Below, piece after piece: positions 10,026-20,784 of a stretch of 64,000 bases of DNA. The translations under genes and the position numbers were made by a program. Each line of letters opens with the position of its first letter. The first letter of the stretch is position 1. The notes beneath the pieces were generated by a model. The model searched no databases. It saw only the letters and a program-made list of their open reading frames with translations, and was not told where the DNA came from. This stretch comes from Aeromicrobium terrae (lineage in GTDB: Bacteria > Actinomycetota > Actinomycetes > Propionibacteriales > Nocardioidaceae): positions 1-64,000 of the forward strand of contig NZ_VDUX01000002.1 in NCBI RefSeq assembly GCF_008039565.1, in the 5' to 3' direction.

Positions 10026-11567
10026 TCAGACGAACTCGACGCCCTGCGCGAGCGGCAGCTCGGTGGAGTAGTTCACCGTGTTGGTGGCGCGGCGCATGTA
10101 GGAGCGCCACGCGTCCGAGCCGGACTCGCGGCCGCCACCGGTGTCCTTCTCGCCGCCGAACGCTCCCCCGATCTCCGCACCCGACGGACCGATGTTCACG
10201 TTGGCGATGCCACAGTCGGAGCCGATCGCCGACACGAACGTCTCGGCCTCCCGCACGTCGAGCGTGAAGATCGACGACGACAGGCCCTGGGAAACGTCGT
10301 TGTGCAGCGCGATGGCCTCGTCGAGGTCGCGGTAGGTCAACACATAGAGGATCGGTGCGAACGTCTCGGCCTTCACGATGTCGGTCTGCTTGGGCATGTC
10401 GACGATCGCGGGCCGGACATACTGTCCCCCGGCCACGCCGTCCGCCTTCTCACCACCGGTGACCAGCGTGCCGCCGTCGGCCTGCGCCTGCTCGATCGCG
10501 GCGAGGAACGCCGACGTGGCGGACTCGTCGATCAGCGGGCCGACCAGCGTGGACGGCTCAAGCGGCGAGCCGATGGGCAGCGTCTCGTACGCGGCCTTGA
10601 GCTTCTCGACGAGCTCGTCGCGGACGGACTCGTGCGCGATGACGCGGCGCAGCGACGTGCACCGCTGGCCGGCCGTGCCGACGGCGGAGAACACGATGCC
10701 CCGCACGGCGAGGTCGAGGTCGGCGCTCGGCGCCACGATCGCCGCGTTGTTGCCGCCGAGCTCGAGCAGGCTGCGGCCGAGACGGGCGGCCACGCGCGGC
10801 GCGACCTGCTTGCCCATCCGGGTGGACCCGGTGGCCGAGACGAGCGGCACGCGCGGATCGTCGACCAGCGCCTCGCCCACCTCGCGCTCGCCGATGAGCA
10901 CGGACGAGATCTGCTCCGGCGCGCCGACCCGACGAGCGGCCTCGGTGAGCAGCGCCTGGCAGGCCAGTGCGGTGAGCACGGTCTTCTCGGACGGCTTCCA
11001 CACCACGGCGTCGCCGCAGACGAACGCGAGCGCGCTGTTCCACGACCACACCGCGACCGGGAAGTTGAACGCCGAGATGACACCCACGACACCCAGCGGG
11101 TGCCACTGCTCCATCATCCGGTGACCGGGACGCTCCGTGGCGATCGTGAGGCCGTGCAGCTGGCGCGACAGACCGACGGCCAGGTCGCAGATGTCGATCA
11201 TCTCCTGCACCTCGCCGAGGCCCTCGGAGACGATCTTCCCGGCCTCGATGGACACGAGGGCGCCGAGGTCCTCCTTGTGCTCGCGCAGGAGCTCGCCGAG
11301 CTCACGCACGAGGGCCCCGCGGACCGGGGCCGGCACGGTCCGCCACTGCTCGAACGCGCCCTGGGCGCGGCCGATGACGTCGGCGACCTCCGCAGGCGTG
11401 TGCGGCGTCAGGCGGCCGATCTCCTGGCCGTCGATGGGCGAGCGGGAGACGATCACATCTGCCGCCCGCGGCCCGGCACCCCCGCCGGCCTCCCCGTCCG
11501 GGTCGAACGGGTCGCCGGCGCCGAGGCGCTCGAGGATCTCGCGGGCACGGGTGGCGGTGTCGGTCAT
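10026..11567 (-). CDS. Aminoadipate-semialdehyde / piperideine-6-carboxylate dehydrogenase (ALDH7 family)
   Basis: A 513-residue NAD-dependent aldehyde dehydrogenase with the general base Glu269 in LELGGNN and the nucleophile Cys303 in GQRCTSLRR. The C-terminal blocks ANVNIGPSGAEIGGAFGGEK and the RESGSDAWRSYMRR segment are those of the antiquitin (ALDH7) group, which oxidises alpha-aminoadipate semialdehyde to alpha-aminoadipate in lysine breakdown. It starts 1 nt past the stop of the lysine-dehydrogenase-like gene and ends 9 nt before the E1 gene, so all are one operon. Confidence 0.92.
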   Translation of the reverse strand: MTDTATRAREILERLGAGDPFDPDGEAGGGAGPRAADVIVSRSPIDGQEIGRLTPHTPAEVADVIGRAQGAFEQWRTVPAPVRGALVRELGELLREHKEDLGALVSIEAGKIVSEGLGEVQEMIDICDLAVGLSRQLHGLTIATERPGHRMMEQWHPLGVVGVISAFNFPVAVWSWNSALAFVCGDAVVWKPSEKTVLTALACQALLTEAARRVGAPEQISSVLIGEREVGEALVDDPRVPLVSATGSTRMGKQVAPRVAARLGRSLLELGGNNAAIVAPSADLDLAVRGIVFSAVGTAGQRCTSLRRVIAHESVRDELVEKLKAAYETLPIGSPLEPSTLVGPLIDESATSAFLAAIEQAQADGGTLVTGGEKADGVAGGQYVRPAIVDMPKQTDIVKAETFAPILYVLTYRDLDEAIALHNDVSQGLSSSIFTLDVREAETFVSAIGSDCGIANVNIGPSGAEIGGAFGGEKDTGGGRESGSDAWRSYMRRATNTVNYSTELPLAQGVEFV

Positions 11568-11568
11568 G

Positions 11569-12651
11569 TCAGATCCTTCCTGACTCGTCGAGCAGTCGGC
11601 CGGCGTTGGTGGCGTGCAGGTCGGTGAGGGCGATGTCCTCCTGGCGGATGAACCCCGCGTGGGGCAGGCGGCCGTCCGCCACCAGCTCGACGACGGCGAC
11701 CGCGGAGGCGGCCGTGGTCCAGGAGATGGCGCGCCAGATGCGTCCGCCGATCTCGATCGGCAGGTAGGCCCGGACGTGGTTCTCGCGGAACGGCTGGCCG
11801 TCCTTGCGGCCCTCGACCGCGGCGTGCAGGTAGACGACGTCGTCGTTGACCGGCGGCTTGGCGTCCACCAGCATCCGGCCCACGACGTCGCGCTGGTCGC
11901 GCAGGTTGAGCTCGTCGAACAGGAAGTGCATCTGGCGGAAGTGGCCGGGGTACCGCAAGGTCTTGTAGTCGAGCCGGTTGACCCGGCCCTCGTACGTGGA
12001 GCACATCGTGCCGAGGCCGCCGGACGTGAGCGCCGCCTCGAGCTCGGTGCCGGCGATGAAGACCCGCTCCTTCTCGGTCATGGCGGGCACCATCTGGCGC
12101 TTGCCGGACCGGAGCACCTCGCAGTCGTTGAGGTACTCGTTGACGACGCCCTCCGGCGACCAGTTGAACGCGTAGCCGAGCAGCCCCGTGGGGTTCTGCG
12201 GGAGCGCACCGACCTTGAGCTCGATGGACCGGATCTCGTCGAACCCGGCCGCGAGCGAGGCCCCGACGATCCCGATGAGCCCAGGGGCGAGCCCACACTG
12301 CGGCGCGAACGTGGCGTCCGGCTTGTCGGCCGACAGCTCCATCACGCGCTGCGTGGTGGGGACGTCCTCGGTGAGGTCGAAGTAGTGCACACCGGTGTCG
12401 TGCGCCGCCTCGGCGACGTCGACGTTCAGGTGGTACGGCAGGCAGGAGACGACGGCGTCGACGCCGCGCAGGGCCTCGCGCACGCCGGCCGCGTCCTTGA
12501 CGTCGAGCGGGCGGGTCTCGAAGTCGAGACCCTCGCGAGGTGCGGCGTCGTGACCGACGACCTTGAACCCCGAGTCGGCCAGCAGGACGGCGACGAGCTC
12601 GCCGACCTTGCCCAGGCCGAACACGGCCACCTGGTTGATGATGCGCGCCAC
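11569..12651 (-). CDS. Lysine 6-dehydrogenase-like protein (saccharopine dehydrogenase family)
   Basis: A 360-residue enzyme with an N-terminal Rossmann fold (VAVFGLGKVGELVAVLLAD, residues 8-26) and a saccharopine-dehydrogenase-type C-terminal domain. GLAPGLIGIVG, the SGGLGTMCSTYEGRVNRL segment and DYKTLRYPGHF match lysine 6-dehydrogenase better than the longer saccharopine enzymes. That reaction converts L-lysine plus NAD to aminoadipate semialdehyde, exactly the substrate of the next gene. A GTG start at 12651 follows GGAGG by 4 nt. It opens the four-gene operon. Saccharopine dehydrogenase remains an alternative. Confidence 0.82.
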   Translation of the reverse strand: MARIINQVAVFGLGKVGELVAVLLADSGFKVVGHDAAPREGLDFETRPLDVKDAAGVREALRGVDAVVSCLPYHLNVDVAEAAHDTGVHYFDLTEDVPTTQRVMELSADKPDATFAPQCGLAPGLIGIVGASLAAGFDEIRSIELKVGALPQNPTGLLGYAFNWSPEGVVNEYLNDCEVLRSGKRQMVPAMTEKERVFIAGTELEAALTSGGLGTMCSTYEGRVNRLDYKTLRYPGHFRQMHFLFDELNLRDQRDVVGRMLVDAKPPVNDDVVYLHAAVEGRKDGQPFRENHVRAYLPIEIGGRIWRAISWTTAASAVAVVELVADGRLPHAGFIRQEDIALTDLHATNAGRLLDESGRI

Positions 12652-12746
12652 GAAACCTCCTCGCTCACGCCGGCCCGGGTGGGGGCCTCACGCGAATCGA
12701 CAGACCTGCGCCGAAGGGTGATCGGCGTCACGTCGAGGGTATCGGG

Positions 12747-14546
<1,800 letters not shown>

Positions 14547-14578
14547 TCATGACGAGAACCCGCGACGAGGAGTCCGAC

Positions 14579-14626
14579 CTAGAGGACCTCGGCGCGGCAG
14601 CGAAGCAGGAGGTTCGCGTGACGCAT
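14579..14626 (-). CDS. leuA leader peptide MRHANLLLRCRAEVL
   Basis: A 15-codon frame starts at the ATG at 14626, about 95 nt upstream of leuA, with three consecutive Leu codons (CTC CTG CTT, codons 6-8) and one more before the stop. Leu-rich leaders of this kind precede leuA in many actinobacteria and sense leucyl-tRNA supply. A TACATT box lies 9 nt before the ATG, so the leader starts almost at the mRNA 5' end. Codons 13-15 (AGGTCCTC) are perfectly complementary to GAGGACCT, which overlaps the leuA ribosome-binding site. The peptide is too short for routine gene finding. Confidence 0.75.
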   Translation of the reverse strand: MRHANLLLRCRAEVL

Positions 14627-14635
14627 GGTGCAACC

Positions 14636-14641
14636 AATGTA
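14636..14641 (-). promoter_or_regulatory. -10 box (TACATT) of the leuA leader transcript
   Basis: TACATT on the minus strand 9 nt upstream of the leader ATG and just past the GrpB stop. A transcript from here would have a 5' untranslated region of only a few nucleotides before the leader peptide. Confidence 0.5.
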
Positions 14642-14648
14642 GCAGGCG

Positions 14649-15215
14649 CTATCCGTCCGTGGACGAGACCGACCAGCTCGTCTCCTCGGCCCACGCCTCC
14701 GCGCGAGCCATGATCGCCGCGACGACGTCGTCCTTCGCGTCGGCGTAGTCGTTCATGTCCGCCCAGGTCCGGGTGGCGAGCTCGCGCTTGACTCCTTCGT
14801 AGAGCGCGCGGTCGTCGGGGTGCCGGCGCAGGTGGTCGCGGAACAGCAGGTGGCGCCGTTCCCACTCGCTGCCCGCAGCGCAGACGTGCACGTGGACGTC
14901 GAGCTCGGGGGTGCGCACCATGCGGTGGCCGGGCTCGCGGACCCGCAGGACGTAGCCCGCGGCCTCCAGGTCGGGCACGTAGGCCGCCTCGTCCTCCACG
15001 TCCTCGACGCTCAGGTCGATGTCGACGATCGGCTTGGCGGCCAGGCCAGGGACGCTCGTGGAGCCCACGTGGTCGACGCGGACCGCGCGGGTCCCGAGCG
15101 CCTCGAGGATCCGGTCGCGCTCGGCCTCGAACCGGCGCGGCCAGGCCTCGTCGTAGTCGGCGATGACGATGTCGCGCGGCTGCCGCCCGCCGATCAGGAC
15201 CCCCTCGTCGACCAT
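14649..15215 (-). CDS. GrpB family protein (UPF0157)
   Basis: A 188-residue member of the GrpB family, which has a nucleotidyltransferase-like fold. The signature is RVDHVGSTSVPGLAAKPIVD (about residues 45-64), with the second acidic motif IDLSVED and later LDVHVHVC. The family is often fused or linked to dephospho-CoA kinase or acetyltransferases, but no activity is established for the stand-alone form. The ATG at 15215 has a possible CAGGGT box 7 nt upstream. It lies between the transglutaminase operon and leuA on the same strand. Confidence 0.88.
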   Translation of the reverse strand: MVDEGVLIGGRQPRDIVIADYDEAWPRRFEAERDRILEALGTRAVRVDHVGSTSVPGLAAKPIVDIDLSVEDVEDEAAYVPDLEAAGYVLRVREPGHRMVRTPELDVHVHVCAAGSEWERRHLLFRDHLRRHPDDRALYEGVKRELATRTWADMNDYADAKDDVVAAIMARAEAWAEETSWSVSSTDG

Positions 15216-15232
15216 GCCCCCAACCCTGCCAC

Positions 15233-17440
15233 TCAGATGCCGAGCGGTTCCACCCGCGGCGCCGGCCGGGTCGCACGGGCCAAGGACCGCGGCAGCAGCG
15301 CGGCTCGGAGCCGGGCCCGACGGGTCGAGCCGTCGGCCAGCGACTGCAGGACGGCCTGTACGTCCGAGGATCCGCTGGCGCCCGAGCCGGAACCGGGCCG
15401 TGCGAAGCGGGTGGTCTCGATCGTGTCGAGCAGGCGGTGCAGGGCGTCGGTGTCGACGCCCGGGCGGGAGGAGAGCCGGCCCGCGAAGCCGCGTGGTGTG
15501 TCCGCCAGCGACGTCTCGACGCCGAGGTCGGCGGCCGAGGCCTCGAGCTCACGCCACCAGAGGTCGGGCGACCGCGAACGCAGCCGGTACCGGCGCAGCA
15601 GGAGCCGGACCGCGCCCGGCGCCAGGATCACCAGGAGGATCCCGGCACCTACGACGATGGCCGAGCGCGGTGCCGTCTGGTCCTGCGACGCGTTCGGGGC
15701 TGCGTCGACCCGGTCGTCCTGGCGCCCCTGCGGGTCGCCGCCGTTCGCCTGGGTCGGCGGGAGGGGCGTCTGGCTGGCGCTGCCCGGCTCGTCGAAGGAC
15801 GCCGCGGAGCCGACGCCCGGGGTGGGATCGAACCGCGTCCAGCCGATCCCGGAGAAGTAGATCTCGGTCCAGGCGTGCAGGTCGTCGTTCGTGACGGCGT
15901 AGAGGTTCTGGCCGCGGGTCAGGCTGACCACCCGCCCCGGCGCGTAGCCGACGGCGATGCGGGCCGGGATGCCGAGCGAGCGGGCCATCACCGCCATCGC
16001 GGAGGAGAAGTGGACACAGTAGCCGCTGCGCTTCTGCAGGAAGACGGCCAGGACGTCGAGCCCGTTGCCGTCGTAGTCCTCGGCCACCGGGGCGGTCTCG
16101 GAGTAGGTGAACTGCCCGCCCCGCAGGTAGCTCTGCAGCGCCATCACGCGGTCGAAGTCGTTGGTGGCGCCGTCGGTGACCGCCTGCGCGGTGCGCGTGA
16201 TGATCGACGGGATCTTGTCGGGCAGCGCGACGTAGGGCGCGAGCCGCGGTCCGATGAAGGTCGTGGCCTGGCGCATCTGCGCGGCGGTCGGCTCGATCAG
16301 GGTGCTGGTGGCGGTGTACCGCTGGCCGCGGGTGTCGTCGGTCGGCGACCGCCACGTCATGCCGGCGCGCTGCGCGTGCCACTCCCCCTTCAGCCCCGAC
16401 ACGTCCTGCGTCGGGTACGGCACCGGGAGCAGCGAGCTGCGCAGGTCGCGGATGCGGATCGTCGTCTTCTTGTCGCTGGTCTTGACGCCGTCGGCGAGGC
16501 CGACCCGGCCCTCGAACAGGTCGTTGTCGGTGGTGTTCTCGATCGGCCGCCAGGTCTTGCCGGTGAAGTCGCGCAGCGTCGCCACCTTCAGGTACGGCGC
16601 CTGCGGCAGGTTGGTCGTGTACTGCGCGGCCACCCGGGTGCTGTTGCGCCGCAGGTTCTGGCCGAGCTGGAGCATCGGGTTGATGCCGCGGCCGAACACG
16701 TCCGGCGCACCCTTGCCCCAACCGGACGCCACCGCGGTGACGTCGGGCAGCAGCGGCGGCAGGACGAGGCTGGTGAACAGCGCCGCCATGGCGACCAGCA
16801 GCGCGGGGATGCGCACCGGCCAGCCCGTGCGGCTCGCCTCACGGGTGCGGGAACGCAGCAGGACGAGCCAGAGGCCGGCCGGCACCGCGAAGAGGAGGAA
16901 CGGCGGGGTCTCGCCGGAGATGAGCGGCGGCGTCGCGTAGACCGCGAGCAGGAGGATGCCGACCAGGACGGCGGCGCGACGGCGGCGCAGCAGGACGTCG
17001 GCGAACACCACGATCAGGCCGAAAGACCCGGCCAGCACGAGCACGACCGACTTCGCCTGGGCGACCGGGGGCAGCTCCTCGATGATGATCGTCTGGGCAT
17101 GGTCGAGCAGGGACGTCAGCCCCGTGACCGAGGACCAGGTCGGCAGGAGGCCGCCGTACAAGGTCGACGGCACGAAGATCCAGGTCAGCGCGAGGAACTC
17201 GACGAGGATCGCGACCGGCGCGACCCAGCGGAAGCCGACGGCGCGCAGCACGGCGCAGGTGAGGCCCACCAGGGCGCACACCAGGAACGTCGTGAACCAC
17301 CAGTCGGCGCCGCCGATCACCGTGGAGAAACCGGCGAGCAGCACGCCGAGCGCCGTCGCGAGCAGGGCGTGGTCGAGCCACGCGGCCGCAGGGCCCGCGT
17401 CGCGGACCGAGCGGAGCGTGGACGACTCAGCGCGCAGCAT
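15233..17440 (-). CDS. Transglutaminase-domain membrane protein (DUF3488/TgpA type)
   Basis: A 735-residue protein with about seven N-terminal membrane helices (residues 25-235), a large extracytoplasmic region with a transglutaminase core, one further helix near 595-615 and a cytoplasmic DUF4129-like tail. The catalytic triad is visible as Cys475 (SGYCVHF), His522 (DDLHAW) and Asp538 (RFDPTPG). Its target is unknown; a role in envelope protein or peptide processing is inferred. It is the last gene of a MoxR-DUF58-transglutaminase operon and overlaps DUF58 by 14 nt. Confidence 0.9.
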   Translation of the reverse strand: MLRAESSTLRSVRDAGPAAAWLDHALLATALGVLLAGFSTVIGGADWWFTTFLVCALVGLTCAVLRAVGFRWVAPVAILVEFLALTWIFVPSTLYGGLLPTWSSVTGLTSLLDHAQTIIIEELPPVAQAKSVVLVLAGSFGLIVVFADVLLRRRRAAVLVGILLLAVYATPPLISGETPPFLLFAVPAGLWLVLLRSRTREASRTGWPVRIPALLVAMAALFTSLVLPPLLPDVTAVASGWGKGAPDVFGRGINPMLQLGQNLRRNSTRVAAQYTTNLPQAPYLKVATLRDFTGKTWRPIENTTDNDLFEGRVGLADGVKTSDKKTTIRIRDLRSSLLPVPYPTQDVSGLKGEWHAQRAGMTWRSPTDDTRGQRYTATSTLIEPTAAQMRQATTFIGPRLAPYVALPDKIPSIITRTAQAVTDGATNDFDRVMALQSYLRGGQFTYSETAPVAEDYDGNGLDVLAVFLQKRSGYCVHFSSAMAVMARSLGIPARIAVGYAPGRVVSLTRGQNLYAVTNDDLHAWTEIYFSGIGWTRFDPTPGVGSAASFDEPGSASQTPLPPTQANGGDPQGRQDDRVDAAPNASQDQTAPRSAIVVGAGILLVILAPGAVRLLLRRYRLRSRSPDLWWRELEASAADLGVETSLADTPRGFAGRLSSRPGVDTDALHRLLDTIETTRFARPGSGSGASGSSDVQAVLQSLADGSTRRARLRAALLPRSLARATRPAPRVEPLGI

Positions 17441-18659
17441 GCGACCGCGTCCCGTCCAGCTCGGACCACCGCTCGGCGACCTCGTCGTTGGGGTTGTACG
17501 TGATGCAGCGCCACCGCGCCGCAGAGAGGACGTCGAGTGCCTCCTCGGAGGTGCCGCGGCCGACGAACGCCAGCACGGTCGACGATGAGGACAGCGCCTG
17601 CGCCCACTCGCGGGCCCGGTCGACCGACGGGCGGCCGAGCACGACGAACGTCGTCCGCTCGCCGGTGTCGACGTCGAGGTCCGGCGCGTCGGCCGGCTCG
17701 ATGGTCGCCAGGTCGATCAGCGCGTCCTCGACGGTGTCGTGCGCCTCCGAGACGTGCCGGTCGAGGGCCCCGCCAGGCGACCGGGCGACGACCACGTAGC
17801 CGACCCGGACCAGGTGGACGATCACGGACGCCGTGGCGGTCACCGCCCACTCGAACGCCGCCGAGTACTCCCACTCGCCCTGGCGGTCGCGCACCGTGCC
17901 GAACGAGAGGGCGTCCCGGTCCATGACCACGCCGGCGCGCGGGTTCACCTGCTGCTCCTCCTGCCGCACCATCAGCTCGCCCCGGTGGGCGGTGGCCTTC
18001 CAGTGCAGCCGCTTCATCGCGTCGCCGGGGAGGTAGGCCCGCGCGATGACGTCGTCGTCGCCGACGCCGACGTGCTGCGGCGCCGGGCGCGACGCGCCGT
18101 CGTTGTCGGCGCCGTGCGGCCTCAGGGGCCACAGCTGCACGCGCTTGGGCAGCACGATCAACGCGGCCGAGCCGCCGAACCGGTGCCGCCGGAAGACCAG
18201 ACCGAACGGGTCGAGCACGTGCACCGACAGCGGGCCGATCCGGTGCCGCCCGCGCCGCAGGCCCTGCAGCCGGTAGGTGAAGCGCACCCGCGACGTGTGC
18301 CCGCGGCTGCCTCCGAGCGACGGGAGCGTGCCAGACGCCTCGGCGGACAGGCCGGGCGGCAGGGTGTCCTCCCAGTGCGACTCGAGGCACGGCAGGAGCG
18401 ACAGGTTGCTGACGGTCACCGTCACCTGTGTGGACTGCCCCGGGTCGATCACCTCGGGGGCGAACGTGCGGTCGATGCGGATGCTCGAGTGGCCGACGAG
18501 CACGAAGACCGCCGAGAACACCACGAGGGCGAGCAGCAGGGCCGTCGCGGTCAGGAGCGCGGGCAGGTTCATCATCGGCGCCAGCACGAAGCAGACGAAG
18601 GCCGTCACGAGGAAGCCGACACCGCGTCGGGTGAGCACCATGCCCAGCGTCATGCGCAC
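17427..18659 (-). CDS. DUF58 family membrane protein
   Basis: A 410-residue protein with two N-terminal membrane helices (about residues 12-32 and 36-56), a beta-rich region and the DUF58 block around VIARAYLPGDAMKRLHWKAT (about residues 204-223). The C-terminal half resembles a degenerate von Willebrand A fold. DUF58 proteins nearly always accompany MoxR ATPases and are thought to be their substrates or partners. It starts 4 nt past the MoxR stop with ATG at 18659. Confidence 0.9.
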   Translation of the reverse strand: MRMTLGMVLTRRGVGFLVTAFVCFVLAPMMNLPALLTATALLLALVVFSAVFVLVGHSSIRIDRTFAPEVIDPGQSTQVTVTVSNLSLLPCLESHWEDTLPPGLSAEASGTLPSLGGSRGHTSRVRFTYRLQGLRRGRHRIGPLSVHVLDPFGLVFRRHRFGGSAALIVLPKRVQLWPLRPHGADNDGASRPAPQHVGVGDDDVIARAYLPGDAMKRLHWKATAHRGELMVRQEEQQVNPRAGVVMDRDALSFGTVRDRQGEWEYSAAFEWAVTATASVIVHLVRVGYVVVARSPGGALDRHVSEAHDTVEDALIDLATIEPADAPDLDVDTGERTTFVVLGRPSVDRAREWAQALSSSSTVLAFVGRGTSEEALDVLSAARWRCITYNPNDEVAERWSELDGTRSHAAR

Positions 18660-18663
18660 CGCG

Positions 18664-19593
18664 TCAGCTCGGCTCCACGGCGCCGGCCGGCACCGGCGTC
18701 TCGGCGAGGATGCGGCGCACCGTCTGCTCGGGCGTGTCCGCGCCGCGCATCGGGATGAGGCGGTGCGGGAGCACCACGGGAGCGAGGGCGTCGACGTCGT
18801 CGGGCAGCACGTAGTCGCGCCCGTGCACCGCGGCCCGGGCCTTGGCGGCGCGGACGAGGTGCAGCGTGGCGCGCGGGCTGGCGCCCAGGCGCAGCGCCGT
18901 GTCCGCCCGCGTGGCGCTGATCAGGTCGACGCAGTACTGCTCGACGGCCGGCGCGATGTAGACCGCCCGAGCCGCCGCGATCATCGAGCGGACGTCCTCG
19001 ATCGAGACCACCGCGTCGAGCCGGTCGAGCGGGTTGTCGGCGTCGCGCTCGCGCACCATCGCGAGCTCCGCCGCGGTGTCCGGGTACCCCATGGAGATCC
19101 GGGCCATGAACCGGTCGCGCTGCGCCTCCGGAAGGGCGTACGTGCCCTCCATCTCGTACGGGTTCTGCGTGGCGATGACGGTGAACGGCGAGCCGAGCGC
19201 ATACGTGGTGCCGTCGACGGTGACCTGTCGCTCCTCCATCGCCTCCAGCAGCGCCGACTGGGTCTTGGGGGACGCGCGGTTGATCTCGTCGCCGATGACG
19301 ATGTTCGCGAACACCGCGCCCGGCTTGAACTCGAACTCGGCGGCCTGCTGGTTGTACGCGGAGACGCCGGTGATGTCGGACGGCAGGAGGTCGGGCGTGA
19401 ACTGGATCCGGCGCACCGAACAGCTGACGGAACGGGCCAGCGCTCGGGCCAGGACGGTCTTTCCGACACCGGGGACGTCCTCGATGAGCAGGTGCCCCTC
19501 TGCGAGGAGCACCACGAGCGCCGTCTCGATGGCCTCGGGTTTTCCGTCGACCACGGTCTCGATGTTCGCCAGGACCTTGTGGGTGGAGTCCAT
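18664..19593 (-). CDS. MoxR-type AAA ATPase
   Basis: A 309-residue AAA+ ATPase of the MoxR branch with Walker A DVPGVGKT (residues 39-46), Walker B IGDEINRASPKTQSALLEAM and sensor ATQNPYEMEGTYALPEAQ. MoxR proteins act as chaperones that mature partner complexes. The ATG at 19593 is preferred over the ATG at 19623 because TACAGT lies 5 nt upstream of it, giving a leaderless transcript, and because the longer form would overlap the divergent gene. It leads the MoxR-DUF58-transglutaminase operon. Confidence 0.93.
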   Translation of the reverse strand: MDSTHKVLANIETVVDGKPEAIETALVVLLAEGHLLIEDVPGVGKTVLARALARSVSCSVRRIQFTPDLLPSDITGVSAYNQQAAEFEFKPGAVFANIVIGDEINRASPKTQSALLEAMEERQVTVDGTTYALGSPFTVIATQNPYEMEGTYALPEAQRDRFMARISMGYPDTAAELAMVRERDADNPLDRLDAVVSIEDVRSMIAAARAVYIAPAVEQYCVDLISATRADTALRLGASPRATLHLVRAAKARAAVHGRDYVLPDDVDALAPVVLPHRLIPMRGADTPEQTVRRILAETPVPAGAVEPS

Positions 19594-19598
19594 ACCGA

Positions 19599-19615
19599 AC
19601 TGTAAACCGTAATGT
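19599..19615. promoter_or_regulatory. Back-to-back -10 boxes of two divergent leaderless genes
   Basis: On the minus strand TACAGT (19604-19599) stands 5 nt before the MoxR ATG at 19593. On the plus strand TAATGT (19610-19615) stands 6 nt before the flavodoxin ATG at 19622. Both promoters fit in a 28-bp gap, so each -35 region must lie inside the other gene, and polymerases on the two promoters should compete. Confidence 0.6.
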
Positions 19616-19621
19616 GAGTCC

Positions 19622-20110
19622 ATGGGGCGGCTGCTGATCGTTCACCACGCGCCGACGCCGACGGTCCGCAGGCTCGCCGACGCCGTCGTCGACGGAGCCA
19701 ACGACGACGCGATCGAGGGCGTCGAGGTGGTGGTGCGCGAGGCCCTGGAGGCCCGCGCCGACGACGTCCTGGCCGCCGACGGCTACGTCCTCGGGACCAC
19801 CGCGAACTTCGGCTACATGTCCGGGGCGTTGAAGCACTTCTTCGACACGATCTTCCTCGAGGCCGGCGGCGCTCTGACCGACGACGGGTCGGCCGGTGAG
19901 GGCGTGGAGGGTCCGAGACGGCCGTACGGACTGTGGGTGCACGGGCGCTACGACACGACCGGCGCCGTGCGGTCGGTGCAGAGCATCGTCCAGGCACTGC
20001 CGTGGAAGCAGTCGGCCGACCTCCTGGAGGTGCTCGGCGACGTGGGCGACGCGGAGCTCGCCGCCGCCTACGACCTCGGTGGCACACTGGCAGCGACCCT
20101 CATGGAGTGA
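19622..20110 (+). CDS. Flavodoxin-like protein
   Basis: A 162-residue protein with a flavodoxin/NADPH-dependent FMN reductase fold. MGRLLIVHHAPTPTVRRLAD provides the phosphate-binding loop, and GYVLGTTANFGYMSGALKHF (about residues 53-72) the FMN-contacting loop typical of this group. It probably binds FMN and carries electrons or reduces quinones; no partner is evident. The ATG is fixed by the TAATGT box. The following unknown gene starts 2 nt after its stop. Confidence 0.82.
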   Translation: MGRLLIVHHAPTPTVRRLADAVVDGANDDAIEGVEVVVREALEARADDVLAADGYVLGTTANFGYMSGALKHFFDTIFLEAGGALTDDGSAGEGVEGPRRPYGLWVHGRYDTTGAVRSVQSIVQALPWKQSADLLEVLGDVGDAELAAAYDLGGTLAATLME

Positions 20111-20112
20111 CG

Positions 20113-20784
20113 ATGCCCGTTCCCGATTTCCTCCCCACCCTGTCCGCCGGAGCCCATGACGAGGACGCCGGCGAGGCCTGCGTCATGGAGTACGTCTCGC
20201 TGCTCGCCGGCGAGCCGTGGAGCGACCGCCCGGAGTGCACGCACCCGCTGCTCGCCCACGAGGCCCACACCGCTAACGACCTGCTCCTCGACGCCGACCG
20301 GCCGCGGCTCGTGCCGCTGATCGGCCGACTGTTCGGCACCACCGACGACTCCGACGAGATCCGCGCCCGGCTGCGGCTGCGGCAGGCCCGGCAGGTCGCG
20401 CAGCTCATCGCGCCCGATGCGCGCGGGCCCGTCCTCGCGATCATCGAGCGGGCCGAGGTCGGCGACCCCGGTCTGTCGTACCGGCCGGACGTCCCGCACG
20501 TGCTCGACCCCGAGCACCGCGCCGTCCACCAGCAGGGGGCACGGATCGGGTTCTTCGTCTCCCCTGACGCCGGACCCCGCGAGCGCTGGGCCCTGGCTGC
20601 CCTGGGGGCGGCGCATCTCGCCGCCGCCACGGAGTGCCGCGCCGACTGCGGCGACCCGAGTGCGCGGGCCCGCCGGATGGTCAAGGACCTCGCCGGACTC
20701 ATCGACGAGTACGACGCCGTCACCGACCGCGTCCCGGCGGCGTTGACGGCCGCCCAGGTCGGAGAGCTGGCCGACGCCTTCTAG
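20113..20784 (+). CDS. Conserved protein of unknown function (223 aa)
   Basis: I do not recognise a domain. The protein is acidic and mostly helical. An N-terminal segment (HDEDAGEACVMEYVSLLAGEP with its PECTHPLL continuation) has clustered acidic, Cys and His residues. Two Arg-rich helices follow (IRARLRLRQARQVAQLI), and the C terminus is ALTAAQVGELADAF. There is no signal peptide or membrane helix. The ATG lies 2 nt past the flavodoxin stop with GGAG upstream, so the two genes are coupled. Its stop shares a CTAG with the methyltransferase. Confidence 0.7.
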   Translation: MPVPDFLPTLSAGAHDEDAGEACVMEYVSLLAGEPWSDRPECTHPLLAHEAHTANDLLLDADRPRLVPLIGRLFGTTDDSDEIRARLRLRQARQVAQLIAPDARGPVLAIIERAEVGDPGLSYRPDVPHVLDPEHRAVHQQGARIGFFVSPDAGPRERWALAALGAAHLAAATECRADCGDPSARARRMVKDLAGLIDEYDAVTDRVPAALTAAQVGELADAF

